This document shows, piece after piece, positions 54,295 to 63,611 of a DNA stretch of 64,000 bases. This DNA is from Pseudomonas helmanticensis (lineage in GTDB: Bacteria; Pseudomonadota; Gammaproteobacteria; Pseudomonadales; Pseudomonadaceae): positions 806,001-870,000 of the forward strand of contig NZ_FXUY01000001.1 in assembly GCF_900182985.1 (NCBI RefSeq), written 5' to 3'. The notes under the pieces are model-generated. The model had not been told where the DNA came from. It made no database searches and saw only the letters and a list, made by a program, of their open reading frames with translations. The first letter of the stretch is position 1; each line of letters starts with the position of its first letter. Position numbers and translations under genes: made by a program.

Positions 54295-54734
54295 CAGCGG
54301 TTCTTGAGCAGGATGGAGAAATTCAACGCGGCGGCAACGCACAACCACGCCAGGTACGGAAACAGGATCAGGCCAGTGATCAGGTCCAGTTGCAACGCCA
54401 GCACCACCATCGCGGCCACCACCAGCCAAAGCAACGTGAGGATCACCATCGCGGCGAACACCTGATGCGCGCCGAAGAACACCGGCGTCCACAGCGTGTT
54501 CAGGGCAATCTGCGCCGCCCATAACGCCAGCACGGTCTGGCTGCCAGGGATCAGGCTCAAGCGATAACCGGCCCACGCCAGCAACAGGTAGATAATCGTC
54601 CAGGCCACGGGAAACGCCCAATTCGGCGGGGTGAAGCGCGGTTTTACCAGCGATTCGTACCAAGGCCCCGGTTTGAACATCACGCCAGTGGTGGCCGCCG
54701 CAGCGCAGGCCAAAAGGAAAATGAAAAAGGTCAT
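54294..54734 (-). CDS. tspO: TspO/MBR family membrane protein
   Basis: A 146-residue five-TM protein with KPGPWYESLVKPRFTPPNWAF, the TspO signature, and ALNTLWTPVFFG. TspO proteins bind porphyrins and steroids and respond to oxidative or light stress. It is coupled to the downstream lipase-like gene, an arrangement also found in other pseudomonads in my recollection. Confidence 0.9.
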   Translation of the reverse strand: MTFFIFLLACAAAATTGVMFKPGPWYESLVKPRFTPPNWAFPVAWTIIYLLLAWAGYRLSLIPGSQTVLALWAAQIALNTLWTPVFFGAHQVFAAMVILTLLWLVVAAMVVLALQLDLITGLILFPYLAWLCVAAALNFSILLKNR

Positions 54735-54913
54735 CGCCAGTCCTTAGCTGTGATCAGCTTGTTGGGAGTGTAAGAAGAGGACAGCCAGCCGACGCGAAAA
54801 GTTTGCCTCAGCGCCGCGCTTTTCTCTGTTCGGAGCGAGATGCAGTTGAACTAAAAAACTGACTGATGCGTCAGGATAATCAGTTGCCTTCAACTTCAGA
54901 CCCGGAGAAGACC

Positions 54914-55150
54914 ATGTACAAATACCTGATCGAATACCGCTTCAACAACGAACCGCGCAGCCATCTGCTCGAACTCAAGCAACCACAATTGGCCACGCAC
55001 GAGGCCGCGATGCATCTGCTGGAGCTGCATCTGGGCGATGCCGAAAACAGCTTGATCATGCCCACAGCGGATTCGACGCCCGAGCAAATCCTCGAACAGG
55101 CCGAGCGGGTAGGGCTGACGCAGATTCAGGTGAAAAACCAGGCGCGCTAA
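54914..55150 (+). CDS. Conserved-looking small protein, 78 aa
   Basis: ATG 54914 follows GGAGAAG. The product (MYKYLIEYRFNNEPRSHLLEL, then HEAAMHLLELHLGD and EQILEQAERVGLTQIQV) is soluble with a beta-beta-alpha pattern. It looks like a real folded protein and not a shadow. Function unknown. Confidence 0.65.
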   Translation: MYKYLIEYRFNNEPRSHLLELKQPQLATHEAAMHLLELHLGDAENSLIMPTADSTPEQILEQAERVGLTQIQVKNQAR

Positions 55151-55261
55151 GCCGCTGTTGGCACTCGCGCCGCGCAACGCATGCGGTGCGCCTGCGCGCG
55201 ACCAATGATGGGTTTGCCTGAGTGTTTATGCGCAAGGTGCTGAGTGCTTGATCTGCTTGCC

Positions 55262-56848
55262 TCAGCAGACCGCCGGTTCCTGCGCATTCTGCTCGCTGAG
55301 CACACTCATGCGTTCCCCATGGACGCGTAGAAACTCCTCGGCGGCCATCGGTTTGCCGAACAGCCAACCCTGGCCAAAGTGCACGCCACGCCCGCGCAGA
55401 TAATCCGCCTGCGCCTCGGTCTCGATGCCTTCGGCGACAATCTGCAGACGCAGGCTCTTGGCCATTTCGATGATGTGCGACGTCACCGAACCGGTCGCGG
55501 CATCCTGATCGATGTTGTCGACAAACGACTTGTCGATCTTCAGCACGTCCAGCGGCAGTTGTTGCAAGTGCTGAAGGCTGGAAAAACCGGTGCCGAAATC
55601 GTCGATCGCGGCCAGATAACCCAGCGCGCGGGCATGATTGACCGTGGTGCGCGCCGAGTCGATCTCGACAAAACCGCGCTCGGTCGCTTCCAGCCAGATC
55701 TGCTTCTGCTGCACATTGGCCTGGCGCAGCGCCGCTTCGAGTTTCGGCAGGAAACGGCCGCTGCTGACGTCCTTGGCCGCCAGGTTGATCGCCACGTGCA
55801 GGCTGCGATCCTTGACCAGCAGCGGGCCGAGGTCGCGCATCACCGAATCGATCACTTGGTCGGTGATCGGCAGGATCAAACCGCTGTGTTCCGCCAACGG
55901 AATAAAGGTATCCGGGCGCACCAGGCTGCCGTCCGGATGTTGCCAGCGCACCAGTGCTTCCGCGCCGACCCAGGCGCCATCGTCGAGGCTGACGATCGGC
56001 TGATAATGAACGACGAACTCGCGATTGCGCACCGCCAGCTTCAGCTCGGCCAGCGGCGACAAACGTTGACGGGTGCGCCGGACGATCATCAACACCAACA
56101 TCCCGGCGAACAGCCCGCCGATGGGCAGCAAGAGCATTTCGCGGCGCAACAGGCCCTGCATCAATTCATGCCGCGACAGGGCGGCGATGGCCACCCAGTC
56201 GCCGCTGTGCACGAGGGTGTAGAGGTAACCGTCCTCCAGCGCCGAATGCGAACCGGAATGCACGCGGCTGAGAAAGTGTTCCGCGCCCGGTCGCGAGACG
56301 CTGACCAGTTGGCCGGCAGCGGTGCCGACTGCCAGATGCAGATCATCTTCCAGCATCACGTGCAGAAACTGCTCGGGATCGACCAGTACATTGAACGCCG
56401 CGTATTGCAGCGCCATCATCGGTTTCGCCGGGACGATGCGCGACTGCACGCCGAGGGATACGCGCACGCCGTCGGACGTGGTGAAATCCTCGCGCCAAGG
56501 CGCCGCGTGTTGACCGACCGGGCCCCACGAACCGCAGGCGTACACCTCTTCTTCGACATAGCCGACCGACTTCACGGAAAAGGTATTGATCGTCAGCAGA
56601 CGCATCTCGTCGATGCTCGCGGGCGTGCAGGGCGCGAGGTGCGAACCGGCGATGCTTTTCAGCGCCCCGGCAGCTTCCTGAAATGTCCCGTTGGCGCGGC
56701 TGGACGCCACGGCTGCAAGGGTTTCCAGACGTTGCTGGGCCGACGCCAGATTCAACATCCAGGCGACATAACCCATCAAAAGTACCGGAAGCAAGACACA
56801 CGGAAGGCCTAGGAGAATGCTCCCCCAGACAATGCGTTTTTTGTTCAT
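55262..56848 (-). CDS. CSS-motif EAL cyclic-di-GMP phosphodiesterase
   Basis: A 528-residue membrane protein. An N-terminal TM (ILLGLPCVLLPVLLMGYVAW), a periplasmic CSS-type domain with paired cysteines (APCTP and ACGSWGP), and a second TM (LLLPIGGLFAGMLVLMIV) precede an EAL domain: GAEALVRWQHPDG, LAINLAAKDVSSG, DDFGTGFSSL and VAEGIETEAQ. All key EAL residues seem present. CSS-EAL enzymes degrade c-di-GMP when periplasmic disulfides are reduced. Start at 56848 follows AAGGTGG. Confidence 0.9.
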   Translation of the reverse strand: MNKKRIVWGSILLGLPCVLLPVLLMGYVAWMLNLASAQQRLETLAAVASSRANGTFQEAAGALKSIAGSHLAPCTPASIDEMRLLTINTFSVKSVGYVEEEVYACGSWGPVGQHAAPWREDFTTSDGVRVSLGVQSRIVPAKPMMALQYAAFNVLVDPEQFLHVMLEDDLHLAVGTAAGQLVSVSRPGAEHFLSRVHSGSHSALEDGYLYTLVHSGDWVAIAALSRHELMQGLLRREMLLLPIGGLFAGMLVLMIVRRTRQRLSPLAELKLAVRNREFVVHYQPIVSLDDGAWVGAEALVRWQHPDGSLVRPDTFIPLAEHSGLILPITDQVIDSVMRDLGPLLVKDRSLHVAINLAAKDVSSGRFLPKLEAALRQANVQQKQIWLEATERGFVEIDSARTTVNHARALGYLAAIDDFGTGFSSLQHLQQLPLDVLKIDKSFVDNIDQDAATGSVTSHIIEMAKSLRLQIVAEGIETEAQADYLRGRGVHFGQGWLFGKPMAAEEFLRVHGERMSVLSEQNAQEPAVC

Positions 56849-56973
56849 GGCGCCACCTTGGCCAAAAGGCCTGTGACGTGCGCACAGCACGGCTGTTTTC
56901 AGCCACACCAGAATAAAGCTGCCCGAATCAGCAAATATTGCCGCAGATCAACATAACTGCCGATCCACGATCC

Positions 56974-57328
56974 CCTGTAGGAGTGAGTCTGCTCGCGATA
57001 GCGGTGGGTCATGTAGCCAACCGTTGCCTGACACAACGCCATCGCTGGCAAGCCAGCTCCCACAGGTTCCTATGTGAAAACCGAGATCTCCAGCAACGCC
57101 GAGATCCCTGTGGGAGCGGGCTTGCTCGCGAATGCGGTGGGTCATATAGCCAACCGTTACCTGACACGACGCCATCGCGAGCAGGCTCACTCCTACAGGT
57201 TTTGTGTGAGCAACGAGACCTTGGGCCACCCCAAAACTCCTGTAGGAGTGAGCCTGCTCGCGATAGCGGACTGCCAGCCAACACCATCTCAATCTGACCC
57301 ACCGCACTCGCGAACAAATTCACTCCCA
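56974..57328. repeat. Cluster of REP/REPIN elements
   Basis: Five clear REP units of the GTGGGAGCGGGCTTGCTCGCG kind, in alternating orientation: 56974-57004, 57036-57065 (inverted), 57107-57137, 57170-57199 (inverted), 57238-57269, plus a degenerate sixth at 57302-57328. Pairs 1-2 and 3-4 share the same inner spacer (GGTCAT.TAGCCAACCGTT), as expected for REPINs moved by RAYT transposases. No RAYT gene is in the window. Confidence 0.9.
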
Positions 57329-57517
57329 ATTGCCAGCCAAATCCCATAGTCCATTCAAACCAGATTCCGCACCCACGCCACCCAGAGGCACATGGACAAT
57401 TCACGCACCCCACGGCCCATTCGCGCAGGCATTTTCACTCTCTGCGAATTTGTCATATTCAGTCTCAATTCAGTGCAGATAGTAGGCAGCCCAACGCTTA
57501 CCGAATGAGGCTGCACT

Positions 57518-59437
57518 GTGTTTCAACGTCTTGTGTGTTCGCTGTCCGTATTGAGCCTGTCCATCGCCGCCGCCCACGCTGCCGAGTCCGTCCCGCTCGA
57601 CACGCCGCGCCTGAAAGGCATCGACAACTTCCGTGACGTCGCCGGTATCACCACCGCGTATTCCACGGCCCACGACGGCAGCATGCGCGCCGGAGTGTTC
57701 TATCGCTCCAACGCGCTGACCCCGACGGCGTCGGATCTGGCCATCCTCAACGGCCTCGGCATCAAAGCCGTCTACGACCTGCGCACGCCCAGCGAAATCG
57801 CCGGCACACCAGACACCATGATCACCGGCGCCACCTGGCAGAACATCGACATCATCGGCAGCACCACCTCCGGCGCGAACATCACCACAACCTCTTTCAA
57901 AAGCGCCGCTGAAGCCGTCGCGATGATGGAGCAGACCAACCGTGCCTTCGTCAGCGACGCCGGCATGCGCGGCCAGTTCGGCAAGCTGTTCAACGAACTG
58001 GCGACCACCGACGGCGCGCAACTGTTCCACTGCACTGCCGGCAAGGACCGCACCGGCTGGACCGCCGCCGTATTGCAGAGCATCGCCGGCGTCGACAACG
58101 CGACCATCATGGCCAACTACCTCGCGACCAACGACTACACCGCCGCCCGCGTCGCCGCCACGTTGAAAGCGATGCCCGCCAGCATGGCGTCCGTCTACGG
58201 CCCGTTGCTCGGCGTCCAGGCCAGTTACCTGCAAGCCGGCCTCGACGAAGTCACCGCGCAATACGGCAGCATGGACAGCTACCTCAAACAAGGCCTCGGC
58301 CTCTCGCAGGAAACCATCTACGTCCTGCGCGGCAAACTCGTCGAATACAACAGCCTGCCAGGCCAGGCCGGACTGATCGGCAACGCCGCCGCCGGCGCCG
58401 AGTTGCTTCGCCAATTGCAGAACACCAACCTGTCCGGCACCTACAGCGCCTACAACTACTACCTGCAATCGGCCATCGACGCCGGCACCCTCGGCGGCGT
58501 CGAATCTCAGGTCGGCGGCCAGGTTCACGCCGACGCCGCCAGCTACCTGCTGCGCCAGAACGCGATGATCGAACAAGCCGCCGCACCGTTCGCCAGCGGC
58601 AGCGACCTCAAAGTCGGTCAATACCGCCTCTGGACCACCGCGCTCGCCGGCTACCTCGGCACCGACGGCTCATCCCACGCCGACAGCAGCAACGAACACA
58701 GCGAAGGCCTGATGGTCGGCATCACCCAACGCTTCAGCGAACAACTCAGCGCACGCGGCGGCTTTGGCTACAGCAAAGGCACTGTTGGCGGCGCGGGTGG
58801 CGAAGCCGACACCGACTTCACCTTCCTCAACGTCGGCGCCCGCTACGGCTTCACCAGCCTCGATCAAGGCCTGTTCCTCGACGCCAACGCCAGCGCCGGC
58901 TACATCGACTACGACAGCAAACGTGACCTCGGCGGCGGCCTCGGCACCGCCAAAGGCGACACCCACGGCAACCTCACCGGCGCCACCGTCGCCCTCGGCT
59001 ACCGCGCCCCGGTCAACGGCATGACCTTCGAGCCAAGCCTCGGCGTGCGCGTCAGCCACCTCGACCTCAACGGCTTCAAAGAGAAGGGCAGCGAACTCTC
59101 ACTCGACGTCGACGACAACAGCGCCACCCGCCGCAGCGCCGTCGCCAACCTCAACGTCGCCTTCGCCCCGGTGGCGATGGGCGCCTGGCAACTGGTGCCG
59201 GGCGTACAAGTGGGCTACGAACGCACGTTGGGCGACAACGAAGTCGACAGCCAAAGCCACCTGCTGGGCCTCGACATCGAACAGCGCGCGGCTTTTGATA
59301 ATCGCGATCAGCTCAGCGGCGGCGTCAACGTCATGGCCAGCCTCGGCGCCCTGAGCCTGGGCGCAGAAGTCGGCGCCAATGGCGGCGGTGACAGCCACGG
59401 CTTCAACGGCGGCCTAAAAGCCAGCTACGCCTTCTAA
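57518..59437 (+). CDS. Secreted tyrosine phosphatase fused to an autotransporter barrel
   Basis: A 639-residue protein with GTG start preceded by GAGG. A signal peptide (cut near residue 22) is followed by a Y_phosphatase3-type domain: NFRDVAG near residue 37, VYDLRTPSEI and the catalytic HCTAGKDRTG at 171-180 (Cys172, Arg178). From about residue 365 an autotransporter beta-barrel runs to the C-terminal Phe (SYAF). The phosphatase would be displayed on or released from the outer surface. The gene is unusually rich in GCC/GGC codons. It may act on host or surface phosphates; the substrate is unknown. Confidence 0.88.
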   Translation: MFQRLVCSLSVLSLSIAAAHAAESVPLDTPRLKGIDNFRDVAGITTAYSTAHDGSMRAGVFYRSNALTPTASDLAILNGLGIKAVYDLRTPSEIAGTPDTMITGATWQNIDIIGSTTSGANITTTSFKSAAEAVAMMEQTNRAFVSDAGMRGQFGKLFNELATTDGAQLFHCTAGKDRTGWTAAVLQSIAGVDNATIMANYLATNDYTAARVAATLKAMPASMASVYGPLLGVQASYLQAGLDEVTAQYGSMDSYLKQGLGLSQETIYVLRGKLVEYNSLPGQAGLIGNAAAGAELLRQLQNTNLSGTYSAYNYYLQSAIDAGTLGGVESQVGGQVHADAASYLLRQNAMIEQAAAPFASGSDLKVGQYRLWTTALAGYLGTDGSSHADSSNEHSEGLMVGITQRFSEQLSARGGFGYSKGTVGGAGGEADTDFTFLNVGARYGFTSLDQGLFLDANASAGYIDYDSKRDLGGGLGTAKGDTHGNLTGATVALGYRAPVNGMTFEPSLGVRVSHLDLNGFKEKGSELSLDVDDNSATRRSAVANLNVAFAPVAMGAWQLVPGVQVGYERTLGDNEVDSQSHLLGLDIEQRAAFDNRDQLSGGVNVMASLGALSLGAEVGANGGGDSHGFNGGLKASYAF

Positions 59438-59498
59438 GAAACACACGGGGTCAAGGAAGACCCCAATCCAACAAACACCCCAAAACCCAAATCAAAAA

Positions 59499-59675
59499 CC
59501 CCTCACCCTAACCCTCTCCCGAAGGGAGAGGGGACTGACCGAGGCGTCTTGCGTCATGCATCGACCTGAAAGATCGAGGCGATTATGGATTCAAAGCAAG
59601 ACGCTCAGGTCGGTGTAGATCTTCAATATCCCCGGCTCGGTTCCCTCTCCTTAGGGAGAGGGCTAGGGTGAGGGG
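59499..59675. repeat. Palindromic MITE-like element
   Basis: Terminal inverted repeats CCCCTCACCCTAACCCTCTCCC and its complement bound about 177 bp, with a second inner inverted pair (CCGAGGCGTCTTGCG / CAAGACGCTCAGGTCGG). No transposase inside. Its CCCTCACCCTAACCCTCTCCC ends resemble repeats I know from many proteobacterial genomes. Confidence 0.8.
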
Positions 59676-59839
59676 AAAGCAGTTACCGCAAAATCAACTG
59701 GCCAACTCGGTCAAACGCCTCCGCGCCCACTCCTCGATCAACCGCGCCGGCGTGCCATCCCCACGCTTAGCAACCCATCGGCGCGGTGCGACGTTTAGCT
59801 AAATTTTCTCACCACAAGTTACCTAGCACTGTTACCCAA

Positions 59840-60811
59840 TCACCCCCGAGCCCGAAACTCCGCCGGACTCACCCCAAAAGCCCCCTGAAAATACTGACAA
59901 AACCGCCCCACATTACTAAACCCAAACCGCAACGCCACCTCCGTCACCGACCCCGAACCCCGCTGTTTCAACACCTCATAAGCCCGCTCCAGCCGCACCT
60001 GCCGCTGATACGCCACAATCGACATCCCGACAAACCGCCGAAACCCCTCCTGCAACGCCCGCTGACTGACATTGCTCAACCGCGCCAGATCCACACCGCT
60101 CACCAACTGCTCCGGATGCGCCTGAATAAACTCCACCGCCAACTTCACATGCCTTGGCGCAACCATCGCCGTCGGCCGCCGCAACGCCTCGGAAAAGTTA
60201 TGCGGCCACGCCTCCAGCACCGCATCAATCAACATCTCCCGCAACCGCGACGGCATCAGCGTCCCGCTATTGATCAACAAATCAAACTCGGTGCCGGTAG
60301 CCAGATCAATCAACGCCTTGATCCCCTGAAACGCCGCCGAACTCAAATCCACACTCGGCTCAAACACAATCCTTTCCAGAATCGGTTTACCCAACAGCGC
60401 CGCCAACCGCTCAGTGAGCTGATGCCGATTGATCGACATCCCGTGATGCGCGTGGCCATCAAAAAACCGCATCGAACGGATGTCAGCCTTATCAATCGCC
60501 AAACCAACTTGCGTCACACCCACCGATTCAGTCGCATGGTTAAAAACAATCTTGCCCGCCGTAGGAATAACAAACGTGATCTCATCCTGCGGATCGGGAA
60601 AGGCAACCGTGAAATCCCCGCGATAATGCATCCGCCGAAAACTCACACCCTCATGCCGCCCATAAACCCCACCAATGATGATGTTCGCCGGCAGCGGCGG
60701 ATTGTCCGCATAGCGATTACCAAACAACTTCGAAAAAAGTGCACCGAAGTCGTCCGAACGAAGATTGTCGGAGCGCAGAATGATTTGCTGGCGAACAGGA
60801 GACGGAAACAC
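59840..60811 (-). CDS. AraC family transcriptional regulator
   Basis: A 323-residue regulator with a C-terminal HTH (VDLARLSNVSQRALQEGFRRFVGMS and VTEVALRFGFSNVGRFCQYFQGAFGVSP) and an N-terminal AraC_binding_2-type sensor (GKIVFNHATESVGVTQVGLAI). GTG 60811 is the likely start with GAAGG upstream. No clear target gene; the divergent gene at 61079 is a 2OG oxygenase. Confidence 0.85.
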   Translation of the reverse strand: MFPSPVRQQIILRSDNLRSDDFGALFSKLFGNRYADNPPLPANIIIGGVYGRHEGVSFRRMHYRGDFTVAFPDPQDEITFVIPTAGKIVFNHATESVGVTQVGLAIDKADIRSMRFFDGHAHHGMSINRHQLTERLAALLGKPILERIVFEPSVDLSSAAFQGIKALIDLATGTEFDLLINSGTLMPSRLREMLIDAVLEAWPHNFSEALRRPTAMVAPRHVKLAVEFIQAHPEQLVSGVDLARLSNVSQRALQEGFRRFVGMSIVAYQRQVRLERAYEVLKQRGSGSVTEVALRFGFSNVGRFCQYFQGAFGVSPAEFRARG

Positions 60812-61078
60812 CTTGGCGGCACCTTCGGTTGGGGGCTCTAGGACAGGGGTGTGGGGCAGGGCGCCGAGAAGACTAGCAGAGGAAATATGACGCGTTTGTG
60901 ACAGCCTGAAACATGCCGTAACAGCGCCGCGCCACGTTTAAGCAAAGGACACTCGGCAGGCCATTGCCGACATGGCAACCTGCTCGCCACTGTACTCAGC
61001 GAGCAAACAAGGGCCCCGCGCCAAGCCCCAGGCCCTGTTTGACCCGCCCTGAAAGTCCTGAAGATCATTGGAGCGGCA

Positions 61079-61882
61079 ATGCAAGCCAACACGCAAACAC
61101 TCCCCATCACCCTGACCCCGGAACTCGACTTCGACCAAAACGCCGCCAGCGCTTTCGGCGAATCGCTGACCCACGAGTACACCCAGGCCACGCCATTCCC
61201 GCACATCGTCATCGACAACTTCCTGCAAGCGGACGTCATCGCCAGCATCCGCGAACACTTCCCGGTCGAACCGACCAACAACGAACAAATCTACGAACGC
61301 GGCTACAAAGGCCAACTCAAACGCCAGATCAGCCCCAACGCCTGCAGCCCGTACCTGAAGAACGTGTTCAACACCTTCAACTCCGCACCGATGCTGGAAT
61401 TCCTCGAAAAACTCACCGGCATCCAAGGGCTGATTCCAGACCCTTATTTCGCGGGTGGCGGCTTACACGAAACCAAAACCGGCGGCTTCCTCGGCGTGCA
61501 CTCGGATTTTCGGCTGAACAAAAAGCTCAACGTTGAGCGTCGGTTGAACGTGATCATTTACCTGACCGAGGACTGGCAGGAAGCGTACGGCGGCAACCTG
61601 GAGCTTTGGGATGTGGGCATGAAGAAATGCCTGAAGAAGGTGCTGCCGATTTATAACCGCTGTGTGATTTTCAATACGGACAAGGACAGCAACCATGGGC
61701 ATCCGGAGCCGTTGACTACGCCGGAAGGCATCACTCGGCGGTCGATTGCGCTTTATTACTACACGGCGAGTGGGGTGGGTGGGGAGCCGGGGCAGAGGAA
61801 TAAAACGCACTATAAGCCGCGGCCGAAGGATCGGTGGAGCGTCAAGTACTACGTGAATAAATTGTTGAAGAAAAAGCAGTGA
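61079..61882 (+). CDS. 2-oxoglutarate/Fe(II)-dependent oxygenase (2OG-FeII_Oxy_3)
   Basis: A 267-residue soluble enzyme with the iron ligands His141 and Asp143 in GVHSDF, the distal His in NHGHPEPL (206 or 208) and the 2OG-binding Arg about residue 220 in TRRSIALYY. GGAG precedes the ATG. It is of the prolyl-4-hydroxylase-like type. The reaction is unknown; pseudomonads have several such enzymes with cell-surface or stress roles. It is the last high-GC gene before the AT-rich right edge. Confidence 0.87.
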   Translation: MQANTQTLPITLTPELDFDQNAASAFGESLTHEYTQATPFPHIVIDNFLQADVIASIREHFPVEPTNNEQIYERGYKGQLKRQISPNACSPYLKNVFNTFNSAPMLEFLEKLTGIQGLIPDPYFAGGGLHETKTGGFLGVHSDFRLNKKLNVERRLNVIIYLTEDWQEAYGGNLELWDVGMKKCLKKVLPIYNRCVIFNTDKDSNHGHPEPLTTPEGITRRSIALYYYTASGVGGEPGQRNKTHYKPRPKDRWSVKYYVNKLLKKKQ

Positions 61883-62066
61883 GGGATTATTTTCGTTCGA
61901 TGAAGTAGATGATTCTTTATACGTCGACTCGTATTGGGAGTTGGGAGGGCGGAACAGTTGGGGCAGGTACTCATCTTGGTAGCCCTATTGTAATGCGAAA
62001 AATAACGTTTTTGAAATTAGCCCGGTAAGGATTTATATGTGGCCGTACTAGTTATGTTTCGGCGGG

Positions 62067-63611
62067 TTAGTCCACAAAGAACTCACCTGTTGATGCTTTT
62101 CCCTGGATTTTTCCATCGAAATGCTCAGTCATGGTAGAAGAGAATATTTGCGCGACCGTATCAGCGTTAAATTTTTCATCGTGCTGGAATAGTACGGCGT
62201 CATGCATTGGTACTTTTATTTGAATGTTGGCTTCGTTTCTGAGGTTCAAAAGTGACTTTTTAAATATGAGGGATGCGGTGCCTTGTACTATTTGGCTCAC
62301 GGAAGATCTCTTCTCTTGCTCTGATAAAGGCCCGATAATTTCTCGTCTCATATGGTTTCCTAAGGAGGTTTTGACATAGCCCTGTTGTTGAAATTCTGAA
62401 TGTATAGTGACTTTCCATTTTTCAAAAATGCAAAATTTGTTAAAGAAATCCTTGGCTGCTTGCCTGTTTGCACCATAGTTTGATGCTGCGTCGTAAAGGC
62501 TTTGTTTTCGCATTCCATAAGCGTATGAGAGAAATAGTCTTTTTGCCTCCTTTCGATTGGCTTTGTTACCGAACAGTTCCTCTGCGACGGTTTCGTAAAG
62601 ATCGCCGCTGGCATAAAGTCTCAGGATTTCGCTATCGCCGGATAGTACTCCCATTATTCCTGCCTCATATTGATCAAAGTCGACATAGGAAAATAGCTTT
62701 CCTTCATCTGGTAAGAGTATGTTTCTATGTTGTTTTGCTAGATTTTGTAATGATGGGTCTTTGAAGTATATTCGAGATGTGACTGAGCCGAAAACATCTG
62801 TAATCGGATAGATTCTTCTCTGGCTTAAGGGTATTAAATTGAGTACTTTTCTTGATTTTGCAATTTTCATGAGTTGTAAAAGATCTATAGCAAAATCGTC
62901 CTGCATAGGTACAAATTTCAAAACGTACTCCACATTTACTCCGGAAAAATCATAACCTTTTGGTTCTAGGTAGTTGATGATTTCAGTGTCTGTGGGTGTT
63001 TCTAATGGTAGATTGTATTTTGCAGAGAAGGCTTTAAGAGCCATATAGTATTCAAATTCAATGTTTTTCTTGTGCAGGCGAAGTTTGTCTTCGTTTATTG
63101 CGATGCCTTTGGCTGCTGATTTTATTAATTGCTCTGTTATTGGTCGCTCTATCTTGATAAATCGATCCCATTCATCAAGTTGTTTTGCTGAAGTTTCTAT
63201 CTCTTCTGACAGTGTTAGCAAAGCTTGACCTACTGTAGCGAGGATACTTTCATCTATAGCGCATTTTCGGTGGAAAATGGCAAGGTACTTTTTGATTGTG
63301 TCTGCCTCAACCAGTTCTTTTAAAGACTGAGCTACGTCAATTTTTTCTTTTAGTTCTCTGTCGGTCTTTTGGCCAGATGTTGAGATTCGGAGTTCTTCGA
63401 TGTCAGTAATGATTTTTGGTAATTGCTGGGTTGCTTCATATATTGCAGGTGCTATTAGCCAATAGTCATGGCAAATGATCTCTGCACTATCCGCGACGAG
63501 TTTTTCGGCTGATACCTCTTCAATCTGGGTTGCATCCCATAGATAGAATAAATCATTGCCCTGCTCAGTGTAGTCGTGGATGAAAAGTAGTGCTTTTTTA
63601 TTGTTACTCAT
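62067..63611 (-). CDS. Divergent family-A DNA polymerase
   Basis: A 514-residue AT-rich gene. The C-terminal half is a polA-type polymerase: SRIYFKDPSLQNLA (template region), motif A DFDQYEAG with Asp311 and Glu316, motif B RKEAKRLFLSYAYGM with Lys357, QGTASLIFKKSL, and motif C MHDAVLF with His470-Asp471. The last catalytic-set residue, normally Glu in HDE, is Ala472. Both metal-binding Asp are kept, so activity is plausible. A degenerate 3 prime-5 prime exonuclease region lies upstream. Not a housekeeping Pol I (too short, no 5 prime nuclease). ATG 63611 overlaps the upstream gene by 8 bp, so the two are coupled. Confidence 0.85.
   Translation of the reverse strand: MSNNKKALLFIHDYTEQGNDLFYLWDATQIEEVSAEKLVADSAEIICHDYWLIAPAIYEATQQLPKIITDIEELRISTSGQKTDRELKEKIDVAQSLKELVEADTIKKYLAIFHRKCAIDESILATVGQALLTLSEEIETSAKQLDEWDRFIKIERPITEQLIKSAAKGIAINEDKLRLHKKNIEFEYYMALKAFSAKYNLPLETPTDTEIINYLEPKGYDFSGVNVEYVLKFVPMQDDFAIDLLQLMKIAKSRKVLNLIPLSQRRIYPITDVFGSVTSRIYFKDPSLQNLAKQHRNILLPDEGKLFSYVDFDQYEAGIMGVLSGDSEILRLYASGDLYETVAEELFGNKANRKEAKRLFLSYAYGMRKQSLYDAASNYGANRQAAKDFFNKFCIFEKWKVTIHSEFQQQGYVKTSLGNHMRREIIGPLSEQEKRSSVSQIVQGTASLIFKKSLLNLRNEANIQIKVPMHDAVLFQHDEKFNADTVAQIFSSTMTEHFDGKIQGKASTGEFFVD

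Noticed and set aside
56938..57413. Open frames on both strands in the REP region
   Set aside because: They are translations of REP/REPIN DNA, repetitive and without ribosome sites.
57470..58621. A 383-codon minus-strand frame opposite the phosphatase autotransporter
   Set aside because: Very high GC skew in codon positions keeps the antisense frame open; composition (Gly/Ala/Val rich) is that of a shadow, and the plus-strand gene has clear domains.
59700..59790. Minus-strand fragment reading GDGTPARLIEEWARRRLTELAS
   Set aside because: It looks like a gene end, but it is under 35 codons and I cannot name the family; not enough for an annotation.
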